The notes below the pieces were generated by a model. The model worked only from the letters and a program-made list of their open reading frames with translations. It had not been told where the DNA came from and searched no databases. The translations under genes were made by a program, and so were the position numbers. A stretch of 64,000 bases of DNA from Haemonchus contortus (Eukaryota; Nematoda; Chromadorea; Rhabditida; Trichostrongylidae). The stretch covers positions 25,909,432 through 25,973,431 of the forward strand of contig LS997566.1 in NCBI GenBank assembly GCA_000469685.2, given 5' to 3'. Below are positions 13,701 through 25,936 of the stretch, one piece after another. Every line of letters starts with the position of its first letter. Position 1 is the stretch's first letter.

Positions 13701-16700
13701 GACCGTTCGCAAAATTATTCAGCCATACGTTCTAACAAATTGGTAAGTCCTGTTGATCCCTATAGAATTCATCACCTTAAAGTATCAGTATGCGAAAGGG
13801 AGAGTGGATATGGAAAAGGCAGTGGAAACATAGCCATACAGTTTTGACAGCTTGTATCCGAGACATTCATGGAATCGCTCCAGGGAACTAGAATCGGCTT
13901 TTTCGAGTATGATTTTTCGCTTTCACTGGAGGCCAAATGTTGTTGCCTTCAGTCACCTTCGCTGCAACCATACAAATAGAAGATTCGCAAAGCTGATAAC
14001 GTGTTGTTATGGTTTCTTCATCCTATCTTCATATTTCCTAGTTCGAGTAAGTGAGAGTTGTTACGAACTTGAGAGCATAACCAAGGACGCCGAGCTCGCG
14101 TAGCAAACCAAAACTTGTAGCTTTTTTGTTCTTTACCGTTTTCGAAATCTGATCTCGATTCTCTCAAATTTTGATAAATTGATAAATTGATAATTTTGAT
14201 GAGACAATTCTGGCGGAATACGTTGAAACACTCATCTCTGGAAAAGCATTAGTTTGAGTTTGTGCAAGTGAACATCGTGACCGTTATGCTGAAAAAGTCT
14301 TACTGCTTCTATGGGTAAAATTTTGCCATGACCTGGAACAAAATTCTGCAGAAATGCAGCCTGGCAATGTTACGAAAATATAACCTCGAGGTCAGCAAAT
14401 CGCTTTCATTTTCTATGGGATCGAATGGGGCAGAATCATAACATAGTGAGCCTCATAGCTCGAAAATAGGTATACAGTAGCGCTCGAACGTCTTCGGTGA
14501 AATGCTTTCACGCTCTTTCGTTCATAACTTTTTTCTTAGTAGCCCGAATGACACGAGATTTGGATATGTCTAACTAAAGCATATTTCACCCTATTTCACT
14601 GCAAAGCTGCAATATGCACAGGTAGAGCAAGGTGTTTGTTGCGGTAGCACATTTCGCTAAAACTAAAACTAAAGTTGTTGGCGTCTGCACTTATTCGCAC
14701 CTTATTTGCGTTTTTCTCATCTATTGTGATCGTCGTTACCGCTCGTACACTTTTGACATGATAAAAAGGAAAGAGATTCTAGGAGGACCATCATCTCTGT
14801 ATTTCCAGTCGATTTTGAGTTCATGCTCTTTGGAATATCTGGAACATGATCAGACTGCAGGTTACTAGTGTTAAATATTCACAATACATCCACGCTCCGA
14901 ATATAGAAGTTCGCTTGATTAGATCCAGTAGGAAAGAAGTTACGACTGAAAAGTTCGGCTGAAGAACTATTTCACCGAAGACTTTTGAGCGCTACTGTAT
15001 GTACAATTTTGTTTGGGTAGCAAAGTTTCTGTGACGTTTTTGTTTTTCATTGTTGCTGAATTTCCGCAAATATCTATTATCACCAAACCTTGTTCAGATT
15101 AATCTATCCTACTATACATAACGCGCTAAGTGTGTCTGTTGGTCTGTCCGTGTGACTGTGTGTATGTGTGTGTGTGCGCGCGTCTATGTGTGTCTTACTG
15201 AAAATTTCTAACTTCTCTTTTCGTGGAAATAGAGCGTTCAAATTCGGTAGGAGTACAGGTGGCAGCACGTGAGTACTAGTAGAGGTGACAGGTCTCTACC
15301 TTGCTCATGGGGGAATGGGATGGTGGAACTTTTTCCCGAATTCTCACGACTAGCGGCGGTGGTTCCGCGGCGACTGTCGTATCCTTCCACTGGGAATTCA
15401 AAATTTTCACTTTATAACGACCGATCGAGTGCACTCTTTCGGGAAGAAAAAACAATCTACTCGATTCAACGTAGAGAGAAGTACGTGGGAGAGACCGCAA
15501 GACCTTTGAAGATCCGCCTGGACGATTATAGAAGAGCGTTGGCTAATCCCGCTGCCTATTCATACAGCAGCTTTTCCAGGCACGTACACTCAAGCATGAG
15601 AAGGGGAACGCTCCATCTTTCGATGTGAGAGTTCCGTATAGATATTTGGTAACTGGAACGGAAAATCGTGGAATCACGGGGAATATACTGCATCCAGCCG
15701 GAAAGCAGCGCTAAAGGAGGAGATGCGTGACCTCTTGAGACTGATTGAATGATAACGCTCCGTCGCCTCAGGAGAAGAGCAGTGTGCCATTTCCCTTCCA
15801 AGTTCCCCGTCAATAGATCCACTCCCCTCTCCTCTTCCCCAACATTTCCGGTTGGTTTGATAGAATCCGATGGGTTTTATGTAGTAACTGATTGTTGACT
15901 CAATGTTTGCAACTGTGTATTGTAAAGTTAAGGGGTTGAAGAAGGCATTATATGCCGAAAGCTAACCAATAAAGTGGAGTATCAAGAGCTTCAAAAATAC
16001 GCATGAAAAACAAGTTGGAATGAAGCTTAGAGACTCAGCATTTTGAAAGCGACCCTGAGTAGTTCAAATTTTGTACGAGTAAAGATGGCAGGTGGTTAAC
16101 ACTAATGGTATGAGGCAGAAATTGACTTCGCTCACGGTGGGCGGAGCGTGCGTGAAGATTGTTGTTTCGTACCTGGGGCTATCAAATTAAGACAGCAGAT
16201 CTGAGACGATCAGATTTTAGGGGAGATTTTAGGGGGTAAAGAGTGACTGAACTGGCCCAAGGAAGGGTAGGGGCCCGACCACGTAAGAAATGAGCCTAGT
16301 TTGTGTGAAAACACGTAACCAAGTTAGAGTAAGAAGGAATGAACCACGTTACTGGAACACAGAATTCGAGCAGGGCTTCGCCCGTTGCGGATAGGGCGCG
16401 CACGTTGAAATTCGTAAAGTCTTAGGTTCTGCATCGGCATTGTGTATTTCGCTGGGAATCAGTAGCTCCTGTTTACTTGGACGAGAACCTTTAACCCTGG
16501 GAGATTGCATGTGACGGGCCTGTCAGAGGTACCTACATTTCACTATATGATCTTTTCATTCATTGCTGCCCTCACTGCTGTGAATCTTCGAAAAGGAGCG
16601 AGAACCATATGCCAAAAACGAAGGGTTCGCAAGCGATTCTTTTTTGCGAAAAACCCATTATGTTTCACGTCTGAAAAATCGCTTAAAGACCTCACGAAGA

Positions 16701-17556
16701 CGTTAGGCTTCATTTTATTTTTCAGGCGCATTCAGTCTCTTTTTTCCAAACTTTCTTGGGGGTGCGGCGTAATGACACTTTCGGGCTGGGTCCAGGTTGG
16801 GATCAATTACGAGAAAACTTCTTCTAGAAACTTGCTCAGAAGGCAGACCAAGTAGGGGCAATGTGGCTTTTCCCCAGGTCTAGGTTTCTCATCCGTTCAT
16901 GAAAACTTTGCCGTAAGGACGTGATGGTCGTGAATAATTTGCTGATATTCTGTAGTGGACGAAAAATTCTGCTTTGTGAATGATGTAATATCGTACTCAT
17001 GAACACCACACCCAACTGCATACCATTTTCAGCAGGTTCCTGCAGAGAGTTTTTCTCCTAACTCAATGATTGTTCTTTTACCTTAAAAATTGTTCACTGG
17101 TCCCGGCAGGCTCTCGAATCTAAAGTTGCTATTCAGAGTCGATGATGTCGTCGAAGAAGCGACGAGATGAAGTGCGTTACGCCACGTGGACGATGGTCTC
17201 TATAACCACCACCTACCTTTGCTGCTCTTCACTTTCGCTGTTTATATCCGTCATGGAAAACGTCTTTCCCCAAAATTCCCTTCTTTTCCATGAGGATGGC
17301 AGCAGGTTCGTCTCGAATTCAATTTTGGGACGGTGCAAGTGGTTTCGTTTCGTTTTCACTAAGTGTTCCATTGTTGTTGTCACTACTTGAAGACGAAATT
17401 TGCAGTACTCGCTTCTATACATTGGCCAGTGATGTGGTAAGTATTCTGGTCGCTGTGAACAGCCTGCTACGACTACCTGTCTACATGCTGTGCAGCCCCA
17501 ATTTGAGGTATAATCGTTTGAATCATCAATGCGGTACATACTCGAGAGTTCCTTAA
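10749..17556 (+). CDS. Class A GPCR, FMRFamide/neuropeptide receptor-like, nine exons
   Basis: Seven-transmembrane receptor, probably for a neuropeptide, at the plasma membrane. Exons: 10749-10865, 11054-11120, 11220-11348, 11778-11868, 11921-12035, 13366-13434, 13504-13648, 17137-17305 and 17406-17556. Introns are GT..AG and the phases match at every joint, giving about 350 aa. The N-terminus MSSEDCSRNES has one N-glycosylation sequon. TM1 has GVVCNCILL; TM2 has DLLMDLLYIPFF; TM3 ends ATMERFIVVA, with ERF where most receptors have DRY. TM4 runs into RVPAFFEY, typical of FMRFamide-receptor relatives. ECL2 has PECPIYM; TM5 follows VLHIFVPFAILVILN; TM6 follows KKRRDEVRYATW. TM7 carries NSLLRLPVY in place of NPxxY. 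I see no cysteine at the usual extracellular start of TM3. The last exon may instead splice at GAG|GTATAA (17508), so the C-terminus is uncertain. The 3.5-kb seventh intron holds a MITE and a Penelope-like fragment. The family call is by motif; the ligand is unknown. Confidence 0.9.
14475..14997 (+). mobile_element. Tc1/mariner-type MITE, 523 bp, copy 2
   Basis: The left end CAGTAGCGCTCGAACGTCTT and right end TTTTGAGCGCTACTG are inverted repeats flanked by TA (14473-14474 and 14998-14999). It is collinear with the copy at 8521-9042 but inverted. It lies inside intron 7 of the GPCR gene and is non-coding. Confidence 0.88.
15420..15990 (+). mobile_element. Penelope-like retroelement 3' fragment (GIY-YIG remnant)
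   Basis: The translated stretch YVGETARPLKIRL matches the YxGETxRPL core of the GIY-YIG endonuclease found at the C-terminus of Penelope-like elements. It is followed, after a frame change, by VPYRYLVTGTENRGITGN. Frameshifts and stops make it dead. Downstream come AT-richer sequence with GCCGAAAGCTAACCAATAAA and an AATAAA, resembling a retroelement 3' end. It sits in intron 7 of the GPCR gene. No reverse transcriptase part is seen, so it is 5' truncated. Confidence 0.65.
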
Positions 17557-17700
17557 GTCCTGGAGGGGATGAATGTTGGTTGGATTCTCTACATGACCAA
17601 GACACAGCCATTGTTATAATCAAGTAACCGATCATAGCCAACTAACAACCTCTGTATTCGATGGCTCCGTCGATTCGATAAAGTGAATATTGAAGTTCTT

Positions 17701-18218
17701 CGAAGGCACAGTTCACGATAAAAATTGTTTCTGAGATTCCCCCACAGGATGAACTCGAGGCCAACGCGTATACCATATCTGACACTAATAGGTCGGAAAG
17801 CGGCCTAGTTAGAGAGTTGTAAAAACTCAAAGATTGGACCGTGTATATCCTCGGACGAGTTTCACCGGCACGTAGAGGCTGCACCGGTCACAAGAAAGCC
17901 CATGTAGGCAGTTCAAACAACTTGACATGACCCATAGCGACAGTGAAAGACAGTTTTGTATGTACAGTTCTGGCTTGATGTAGTCAGCTCTTTGTGCAAT
18001 TCCAATAACTGAAATCTCGTCCGAATACCCCTTCCATGTTATTTCCGTCATGGTAATCTCGTCCAACTTCTATTTTCCCTACTTTTGAGGAGACATATTT
18101 TTCTCTGAATCGGCGAAATCTCTCGCTTTCTTCACTACCGGTGAACTATTCCCAATCTATGCTTCCGCTTTTCGAATAAAAATGGGTACCTCGGAATTAT
18201 CGTGAACAGTGCCTTTAA
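17701..18218 (+). repeat. AAAGGCACAGTTCAC-family inverted-repeat element, copy 3
   Basis: The left end GAAGGCACAGTTCACGATAA and right end CGTGAACAGTGCCTTTAAA are inverted repeats, and the interior matches copies 1 and 2. It begins about 145 bp after the predicted stop of the GPCR gene, so it may overlap that gene's 3' UTR. Confidence 0.78.
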
Positions 18219-19129
18219 ATTTTAAATACAAATACAGAAACAGAGCTGAGACTTGTCACGGGATTCTAATGTGCCGCAATTTTGAAAGTTTCGTTGAACG
18301 AAAAGCTCGGAGCGACTAAATAAGGGAACCCTCGGAATCTGATGGACACTAGCCATACTTGTTATTTCTCATCCCTTTTCTATTAAACTACCTCGCCTGA
18401 AAAGTTCAGTTCAGAAGTCGCGTCAACCATTCTATGTAGTAGAGGAAGCTGGTCAATGAAATCATGGCAAAAAGAGTTTTTTCAGAGAACAGCTTCTCAA
18501 GGAATTCCCAATGTTCAGCTGTTGTCAAGGAGAAAAGAAGAAGTTAGAAATGAGCGACGATAGGAGCGCTGCATATCTTCCGGCGCTCTTGGGCCGACCA
18601 GCAATGCTATGACGAAGTCGTCCAGGGAGTGGTCACTGTACTGCTATGTTATCAACACAACAGCCTTGATTTGCCGATTACACGCCTTCTCAACTTTAGC
18701 ATTTTGATCTCTGATATACCATTATATTGTCAATTCTGCTCGCTGAAGCCCTATGGGAGCTTACAAAAAAGATATGTATATGAATATTTGCAATTTATTT
18801 GTAGTACTTCAGTGGAGAATTAACTCCCCAAATTCGAGACACACGAGAAGCATCTCAGTGCAAGACCATAAACTCAGGTTTTAGGACTCTGTTGTCCTAC
18901 TGTTCCACTTTTTCAACTCGAATTATTCGTGATAGTGTTCATGCCTTCTGCTGCAATCGTACCCCCGTTTCGAAAATATGAGTGCCTTCGGATGAATCGG
19001 AACCGATAACTCTTCGTAGTCTGTCAATGGGAAAACAAATAAAAAAGTATCTACATTTAGCGTCCTCGGAGTGCGTTCCGCATATGCCCACATCTCCATT
19101 CAGAATCGTGGTAATCAATGCGTTCCAGG
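18219..19129. other. Intergenic, nothing recognised
   Basis: Only short open frames without splice context or recognisable motifs. Confidence 0.4.
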
Positions 19130-19389
19130 CGGGTGTGGTGCGTTAGGAACGAAATGGTGGCGTCGCGGTGAGAGGGGCGTCGCGCGCGAAGGAATGTAGC
19201 AGGATGCAGCAGAAGGTAAGAAATAAAAGAACAAAAGTACTAATAGTAGAATTATGCATAAAATAATGATTGCATATCGATTGAGCTGTATGAAGTACGC
19301 TAGAGCTGTAATAATGGCGAATGAGTGGTCCGCGACAGCCGCGTGCGGCAAATCAATTACCCAAAATAGTTCCTAACGCCCGTCTCCCG
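19130..19389 (-). mobile_element. 260-bp inverted-repeat element, copy 1
   Basis: It starts CGGGTGTGGTGCGTTAGGAAC and ends GTTCCTAACGCCCGTCTCCC. The innermost 11 bp of the two ends (GCGTTAGGAAC) are inverted repeats. The same sequence occurs in the opposite orientation at 29774-30032. Non-coding MITE-like repeat. Confidence 0.75.
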
Positions 19390-20036
19390 TTGGGCCTATA
19401 CCATGACTCGTGATGTCCAGTCCATGTGCAATCAATACTTTTGCTTCTCGGACGAATCTACTTCCTACATTAGTCATTGAAAAAAATTTCTGCAGCTGAA
19501 TTACATCCTCTTTATACCATACATCATTTTGCCGTTCTTAGTCACGAATGTTGAGCTTTCTCTCTGCGGGAAACCAGTCGTCATTCAAAGTAAGATGCAT
19601 ACTGCCGTTTGTGATTTTGAATACTGATCTGAAATATGTACTCCAATTCTGCGAAACGAATCTGAAAGTTGGTTAGAGAAGCACTTCCTCTTTGTTATAT
19701 GATTGAACAAGTCCTGTGAAAGCACTGCTCTACCCTCTCAACACCGAACACCACAACTCGACCCCACCTACTGGCCTTCAAGCGACATATCTATTATATA
19801 GGGATGAGAGAGCTTGCTTATAGGCAAGGACTACAGAGTAACCGATTATCATATTCGTTGATGAGATGTTCTATTTTCAACTCAACGATTCGAAGGCATT
19901 CTAAACGTTCAGTACTTATCCGAAGGGCAACAGTTTGAAATGAGATGCTGAGGGCAATGCCATCTGTCTGCTCAGAAAAAACAAAATTCTGCCGTCTCAT
20001 TTACGAGTTTCTCATAACCTCTCGCTAGTCGCCTTT

Positions 20037-20116
20037 ATTTTATTTCAGTGTAATAACAGGAGCAGATCTGCGAATTATTTTATTTCAGTGTAATGACAGA
20101 AGCAGATCTGCGAATT
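20037..20116. repeat. Tandem duplication of a 40-bp unit
   Basis: The unit beginning ATTTTATTTCAGTGTAAT and ending AGCAGATCTGCGA occurs twice head to tail with two mismatches. It looks like a local slippage or duplication event. Confidence 0.85.
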
Positions 20117-20740
20117 CTCCTAAACATGGTGGACACTGGGGAAGCCAACAACTTTGTCAGCAATTTAGTACTCGCACACCCTGGGTCTATGTAGCAACAA
20201 AATGAACGATACTGATTAGTATTTGGTGAAATCGTCATCTTAACGTTTGAAAATCGATGCCACTCGAACTCTATTTGTGACCTAATATCATAGTGAACTT
20301 AGCCTCTCTTCACAAAAACTGGTATATCCACCGATTTTATTTGGAAACCACAGGACTCACCCCATATTCAACGTAATCACTTTCAACCACTCTCGGAGGA
20401 AACATGGACTGAATGGCAACTCTTCGAAAGTGCTCAGACGATATTGCAAGAGTCTCCTTCGACAGAATCTTTCTTCAAACCCTCGGTTAAGAAGCGATCT
20501 AAACATTATAGTTGCTATCCAGCTCCTTCATGATCTTACCGAGAACTAAAATGCAACAGATGTAGAACTGGAACGATGGTCATGTTCCATTCCACAACGT
20601 AATGTTTCTATACACCCCTCTACCCCATAGACAACCTAACGAGAAAGGATTTCAGGCAAATCTCACCGGAATGAAGAGCCTTCGAATATGTAGTTGTACT
20701 GAGACATAACATTCTGGTCAGAACTCAGAAACACACCTAT

Positions 20741-20923
20741 GGCATCTTTTATAGTTCGCGATTTTGCGAGCGACCAGTCGCGCGACTCGTCGCTCGACTG
20801 ATCGCGCGATCTGCTCGGGACCGTCCTCGGCTCCTCGGCGGCACCCATAATTAGCGCGGTCTCCTCAACCAGTCGCGCGACCGTTCGCGCGACTGATCGT
20901 GGACTATGGAAGCAGCCCATGTG
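20741..20923. mobile_element. GGCTGCTTTCATA-family foldback element, copy 1
   Basis: The right end ACTATGGAAGCAGCCCATGTG pairs with the left end GGCATCTTTTATAGT. The inside is GC-rich and palindromic, with repeated GCGCGACTGATCG and CGACCAGTCGCGCGAC. The termini match the elements at 22523, 34861, 37591 and 45746, while the stem differs. Non-coding. Confidence 0.6.
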
Positions 20924-21911
20924 ACAAAAAGGGTATTCGTCTTGAAATTGTTTTTGCGACGATACCTCGTTGGGAGGCAATGCCCGCCCCTTTTCAGCTG
21001 CGCTGCTTTATAACCTTAGCGTGTATATTTGGTTTTCCGTTTTACCCACTTTGTTTCATTTCCAGCTCTCAAAAAACACTTGATCTCTTCTCGCTCGCTT
21101 ATTTCAATCTACCTATTCTAGACATTCAAGCTGTCTCAAAGTGGTGATTCGACCAGCCTCACACACGCTTTTGCTTTTTCCATCTGTCGTACCCAAAACT
21201 TTCTATGCTTGGTAATGTTTCCGACCAGAGCTACAGAATGCTCTTTTCAACCTGCTCTGGTCTGTGTACCTCCCTTCTACCGCCAAATACCGATTACCCC
21301 TCCTTAGATGATCTCATTTCACTTATTTTTTACCACCCTACAGTATGTTTTGATTTGTTATTCATTCGTTTCTTAATATATACTATACATAACAAAAGGG
21401 CACCGTTGTAACAGGAACATTTAATTGAAAGAATCAGCTATTAATCAACAGCTCATACGGCTTTGAAGGCCTACATGATGCTGCAAAAGATATCAAAACG
21501 GATTATATTGGTCGATAAAATTAGAAAGGGTTAGAAGTGCTGATAATTGAAACAGCAGATTCAAAAAGTCCAAGGATTCGAAAGTGCAATTATCTTCAGC
21601 AATGCGAACTGTTGTTCTTATTTCAAACGAAGACCAGGATCCGATGATTAAAATGTCCTCTGAAAGAAGTCCTTGGATTATATGGCAAGCATACCCCCAT
21701 TTCAAAAGAAGTCCCGAATCATATCACTCCAAGTAATCTCATTCTTATGAAAGTCCTAATATCAACATGATTAATAGATGTCACAGTGATTAAATATTCA
21801 GAAAAGGCAAATTATCGGCTAGTCAGCTTAAATATTTGAAAAGTAATCATAAAATGACTAGATATCGGGGTATCATAGCAGATCATTCAAACATGTAAAG
21901 GATAAACGACT
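20924..21911. other. Intergenic, nothing recognised
   Basis: Two short plus-strand open frames (20899-21147 and 21205-21411) have no recognisable motif and no splice support. Confidence 0.4.
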
Positions 21912-22383
21912 CAAAGGCACCGTTCACAAAAAAGTTAGGGTACCCTTTTTTGACGGGAATTGATAGAACTACTCTAGAATAAAGCGATAACAACGGAAAA
22001 AGCGCAAAAAAACGATGAACAAAAAGAATTACAAAGGGTCAAAAGAAGAGCTGGAAAGTTGGGTTGGACGAGTTTCACATTGAAAAAACTGCGGTTAGGG
22101 AGTGTTCGAGCGGGAATGCACGAAGGCGACGCAATGTCTGCAATACAGACAACACACCCAAGCAGACACATCGCTCCAATGCGAATGTGGTGAAGGACAA
22201 TTAGAACTCGTGTCAGCCTAGCGAGGGGCGGAGGCCTCCCGTCCCCCAAAGTTCCTGCCCTTATTGTGCCCTATCCAGACCGTTTTCCGACCTCATTCCT
22301 GCACAAATGGTATCAGAGGGGGCGTCGAATTCAAACCATGTGCACATCTCCGAAACCATTTTTTTCGTGAACAGTGCCTTTAA
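21912..22383 (+). repeat. AAAGGCACAGTTCAC-family element, divergent copy 4
   Basis: The left end is TCAAAGGCACCGTTCAC and the right end CGTGAACAGTGCCTTTAAA. The interior right half (about 22215-22375, including GGGGCGGAGGCCTCC and GTTTTCCGACCT) matches, in reverse, the left part of the copy at 60637-61501. The ends therefore belong to the same family as copies 1-3, but this copy and copy 5 form a second subfamily. Confidence 0.75.
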
Positions 22384-22522
22384 ATTACTCGGCCAGAACG
22401 AAACATAAGAGCAGCCTAAATTCTGGAGACTGCTACAAGTTCTTGATTTTCGTTCCGCTGAGATGTTGATCTCTACTTCCTCGCTAATCTCTAGTCACTG
22501 CCCCTCCAGAGCTTTTTATAAG

Positions 22523-22757
22523 GATTGGTCGCTTTCATAGTCAGCCGGCCGGCCGGCCGGCGCGCCGGCGGACTATGACTGACGTAAAACGAATTAGTTC
22601 GAATGTAAGAAATCTACGTCTGTTGCATTTTATTTCACAGTTCTGACTTGTTCTGACCGTGAAATGGAACGAACGTAGATTTCTCATATAAAAACTAATT
22701 CGTTTTACGCCAGTGCGCCGGCGCGCCGGCCGGTCGGCTATGAAAGCAGCCATTGTG
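22523..22757. mobile_element. GGCTGCTTTCATA-family foldback element, copy 2
   Basis: The left end TGGTCGCTTTCATAGTCAGCC pairs with the right end GGTCGGCTATGAAAGCAGCC. The outer stem is a run of (GGCC) with GGCGCGCC. A second inner stem pairs ACGTAAAACGAATTAGTT with AACTAATTCGTTTTACG, and an AT-rich loop contains a further small stem. The whole element of about 235 bp is close to a single hairpin. Non-coding. Confidence 0.8.
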
Positions 22758-22928
22758 ATTTCTCGTGCTAACATTAAGCAATTTCTCTCCCTGTCGTATA
22801 TGACCCATGATGATGCAAAGATGTATGGCATTTTCTATAAAAAACTCAAGAAAGCTTACATCAAGTTTGTCATGAACCATCGGTTTATGATGTATTGTTT
22901 ACTCAGCCCATGACGTATAACGTTTCAG

Positions 22929-23154
22929 GAAAGCTTCGGAAGGAGGAGCAACTCGTATCTTCGAGTGCGTCTGCGGGATGTCGCGGAATGGTCTTGGTCT
23001 CGCGACTTTCTGTCTCTCCTTACGAGGATCGACCTACGAGCAGCCACGTCTGAGGATCCCGCACCCAAGTGGCAGACTACAGAGTAGTCTCATCTCGGGG
23101 ACGGTGAAGAAGGTCTTGCTGCTAGGTTCATCCACAGGCGATCCCACAGATAAG
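22929..23154 (+). CDS. Candidate internal exon, function unknown
   Basis: A 75-codon open frame is bounded by an acceptor (CGTTTCAG|G) and a donor (GATAAG|GTAGGT). It is more GC-rich than its surroundings and includes SLISGTVKKVLLLGSSTGD. The other two frames close early. I recognise no domain and cannot find partner exons, so this may be chance or part of an unrecognised repeat. Confidence 0.22.
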
Positions 23155-25880
23155 GTAGGTAAGAGCAAGGTATGTAGATATTAAGAGTTTTGTCAATGAC
23201 CAAGACTCAAATAGTTTCGGTAGCTTCGGTAACGATGACAAAGGAATTCGATATGAAGGTGACTCTAGAAATGCTGTATCTCGCTTGCTGTCGAGACTTT
23301 TTATGATCAGTAATTAGGAGAATATGAGAGTTGTATATAAAAGGTACGAGGTTGCTCAACAGAACCACCAACTATTTATTTGAAAGTGATTGTCCGAATT
23401 GAAGTTGAAGCTCGTAATCCGTCGGCAAGATGAACGAGCATGCTGCGGCTTGGAACATACCTGTTTGCCTAGAAAAAGACGGCGCTTCATGTTTTACAGA
23501 CCTTCCTTACTCCCTCAACGACATATTCTTGCGGTTGCGTGATAAGGTCTGTGATGTTAGGTCTTGTGTGGAAACAGTGTATTATTTTAAACACTAAAAA
23601 GTAGAATAATTCATGAACAATGATATTTTGGACTTTTAGCACAGCCTGTTTCTCTGAATATTCGAACGCCGGTCGCACACTAGGAGTACTCATACTAGGG
23701 AAATCCATATCAACAGTATTCTCCATATTGACTTGAACAAGAGTTGTTTTTATCATCCAGGTTACCTAAGTGCGTCTTGATTGCAAAGAAGTCGTACCCT
23801 AACTAATTGTAAGAACGATTGTCCGCAGCAGGATTTCAAAGAAGTGTTACACTTCCACACAATCAGAGGAACATTAGGCTGAAAACCAGGAACTCATTGG
23901 GTGCCCAGTCTCGGATAGGCATTTTCTCGTGCACTCCGGAATGTCTGAATTCTTTCACAAAAGAACAGCAGACGATTCCCAAGACTCTTCTAGCACGGGG
24001 TAGTGTGCATTAGTTTGCTTCTTGGTAAACAAGAACCCTCTAGCGTTAGCGTCTCCAGAAGTGGATTCAGGAAATAAACCCATCGCAACTCCTGCTAACT
24101 AGAGTCTACTAGGAACCCTGATGATTTCGGAAGCTTTGTATTTCTGCATATCTCTCATAGCGATAGAGCTATAGAGCTTAGCCAACTCAACGGAAACTGA
24201 CACCTATTCCCTCGCTACCGTCACGTTTTTCCTCTATACGCACTGTTCTCCTTTCGTTCTCTTGGCGCCTTATCAAAAAATCCAAAAATCTCCTGGTATA
24301 TGCCCATTGTTAATAATGGAACTATTATAAACTGCACAGCTGCTTAGCCATTGAAGCCATTCCAGCTTAGGATTTTCGCCCTGAAAGGTCGGAAACTTGA
24401 TTTTTAGGGCTAGAGAGTGCTTTCGTAAGGGCTAGAGTGCCTTATCTCTGACAGCTCCCTCTTCGAAATCTTACAAAGTTCCGCTTCGTCTTATGGTTCG
24501 ACTTTTCCTTAGGACGACTCGACAATGTTGTATCGTGGTTCAATAGACATAAGGAAGGTATTACATTTAACATAATCGCCATCTAATTGGAGTATTGGGG
24601 AACTTACCTACGTATGTGGTAGGTTGCTTTGATATTTTGAATGTTTGTGATGCTCTGAACCAGGATGAGTCTTGCGACAACGCACCGCCGCGTGAATTAC
24701 TCAAACCCATGTAAGGATGATATGTTCATTCCACGAAAAATTTTCAATCGCTGGGTATTCCGAAGATTATGGAAAAATGGAACGGTTCCAACTTAACAAA
24801 TCGGGAGCATGAAGGGGAAGGAAGGAGGAAGTATATATAAAACCAAAAAACGGTTAGGCGAAGTTAGTAACCTCCTGATTTGACAATGCCCATAAAAACT
24901 CTGGACTCTCTTCAGAACCGGGTTTACAGTATGAACTTTCATAATGGAGGAGCCATTGAAGTATTCTTACACATTTCACTGCGATCGTCAACAGTAAAAT
25001 AGAGTTCCTTTCGTTTATTCGAAGTTTCTAAGAAGTCGCGTGAAGGGAGAGATGTCCTTCGGTCAGAAACGTTTCTTACCTTACAACATTAAGTAACTCA
25101 TTCTTAGGGGAAGCACCAGTTGGTAAACAAAGCCCAGGCTGACTTCGAATTGAACTAATCAAATACATGACAAATTCTTTATTGTGCTAGCAAAGTGCAG
25201 CTTTCGATTAGTTCAACTAATTGTGAGAAGGATGAAAAAATGAAGGGAGAGCGAAAATCATCACATTGTTGAGGTTTGATCGGGCGGCTGGTTGGGCCCA
25301 CTTTTCAGTAATCCGCAACGACCGTTCGCACTCTTGTGGTCTTGCGCTACGAAAGAGGTGTTCCCGTATTCAGCATATGATAGGAAAATGTGATTCGTGT
25401 GTTGAATATGGATGTAATCATCTGTAGGAGCCCGGGTTTCAGAACAATTTTTGCATTATGCGAAGTTTTGACTGAATAAGTCATTCCACACTAAACTTCA
25501 AACTGTTTCTAAAAGAATTGCCCACGTCTCGAAGAGGCAGCATGTTAAGAAACCATGGTATGTGATATGCTAGTATTCCGCAGACTGCTCAAATGAATGT
25601 AGAAAGTCTTTCATATGAAGAATGTTATGCTAATTTTTGGCTTACGCAATTGAAATCAGAGTCCACGCTTACCATAATTTTTACCCATGGAAGCGGATTG
25701 AAGCTTTCAGCCTTCAAAGATGACACCACTTTGGATTTTCGAGGCACCATAGCAATGGGTGGGGTGGGAAAGCTTTTATGTTGATCAATTCATGCCTGTT
25801 TCGAAATCGCTAAAGCATTCAACCTTCATTCTTGATTACAGAGGGTTTGAATGCTCTTTTGACTTGAGGGACGGACGAAC
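23155..25880. other. Intergenic, nothing recognised
   Basis: Minus-strand open frame 23487-23756 and a few shorter ones have no recognisable motifs. No repeat shared with the rest of the window was seen. Confidence 0.4.
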
Positions 25881-25936
25881 GACAATCACACACCGACTTG
25901 CGGTAAAATGAACGCGCAAGTCGGTGTGTGATTGTC
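25881..25936. repeat. Perfect 22-bp hairpin
   Basis: Arms 25881-25902 (GACAATCACACACCGACTTG..) and 25915-25936 are exact inverted repeats around a 12-nt loop. The stem has no mismatch or bulge. It could be a minimal foldback element or a small-RNA precursor, although animal pre-miRNA stems usually contain mismatches. Confidence 0.8.

Noticed and set aside
17437..17446. Consensus donor GTG|GTAAGT inside TM7 of the GPCR
   Set aside because: Reading through gives a complete TM7 with NSLLRLPVY; splicing here would remove it.
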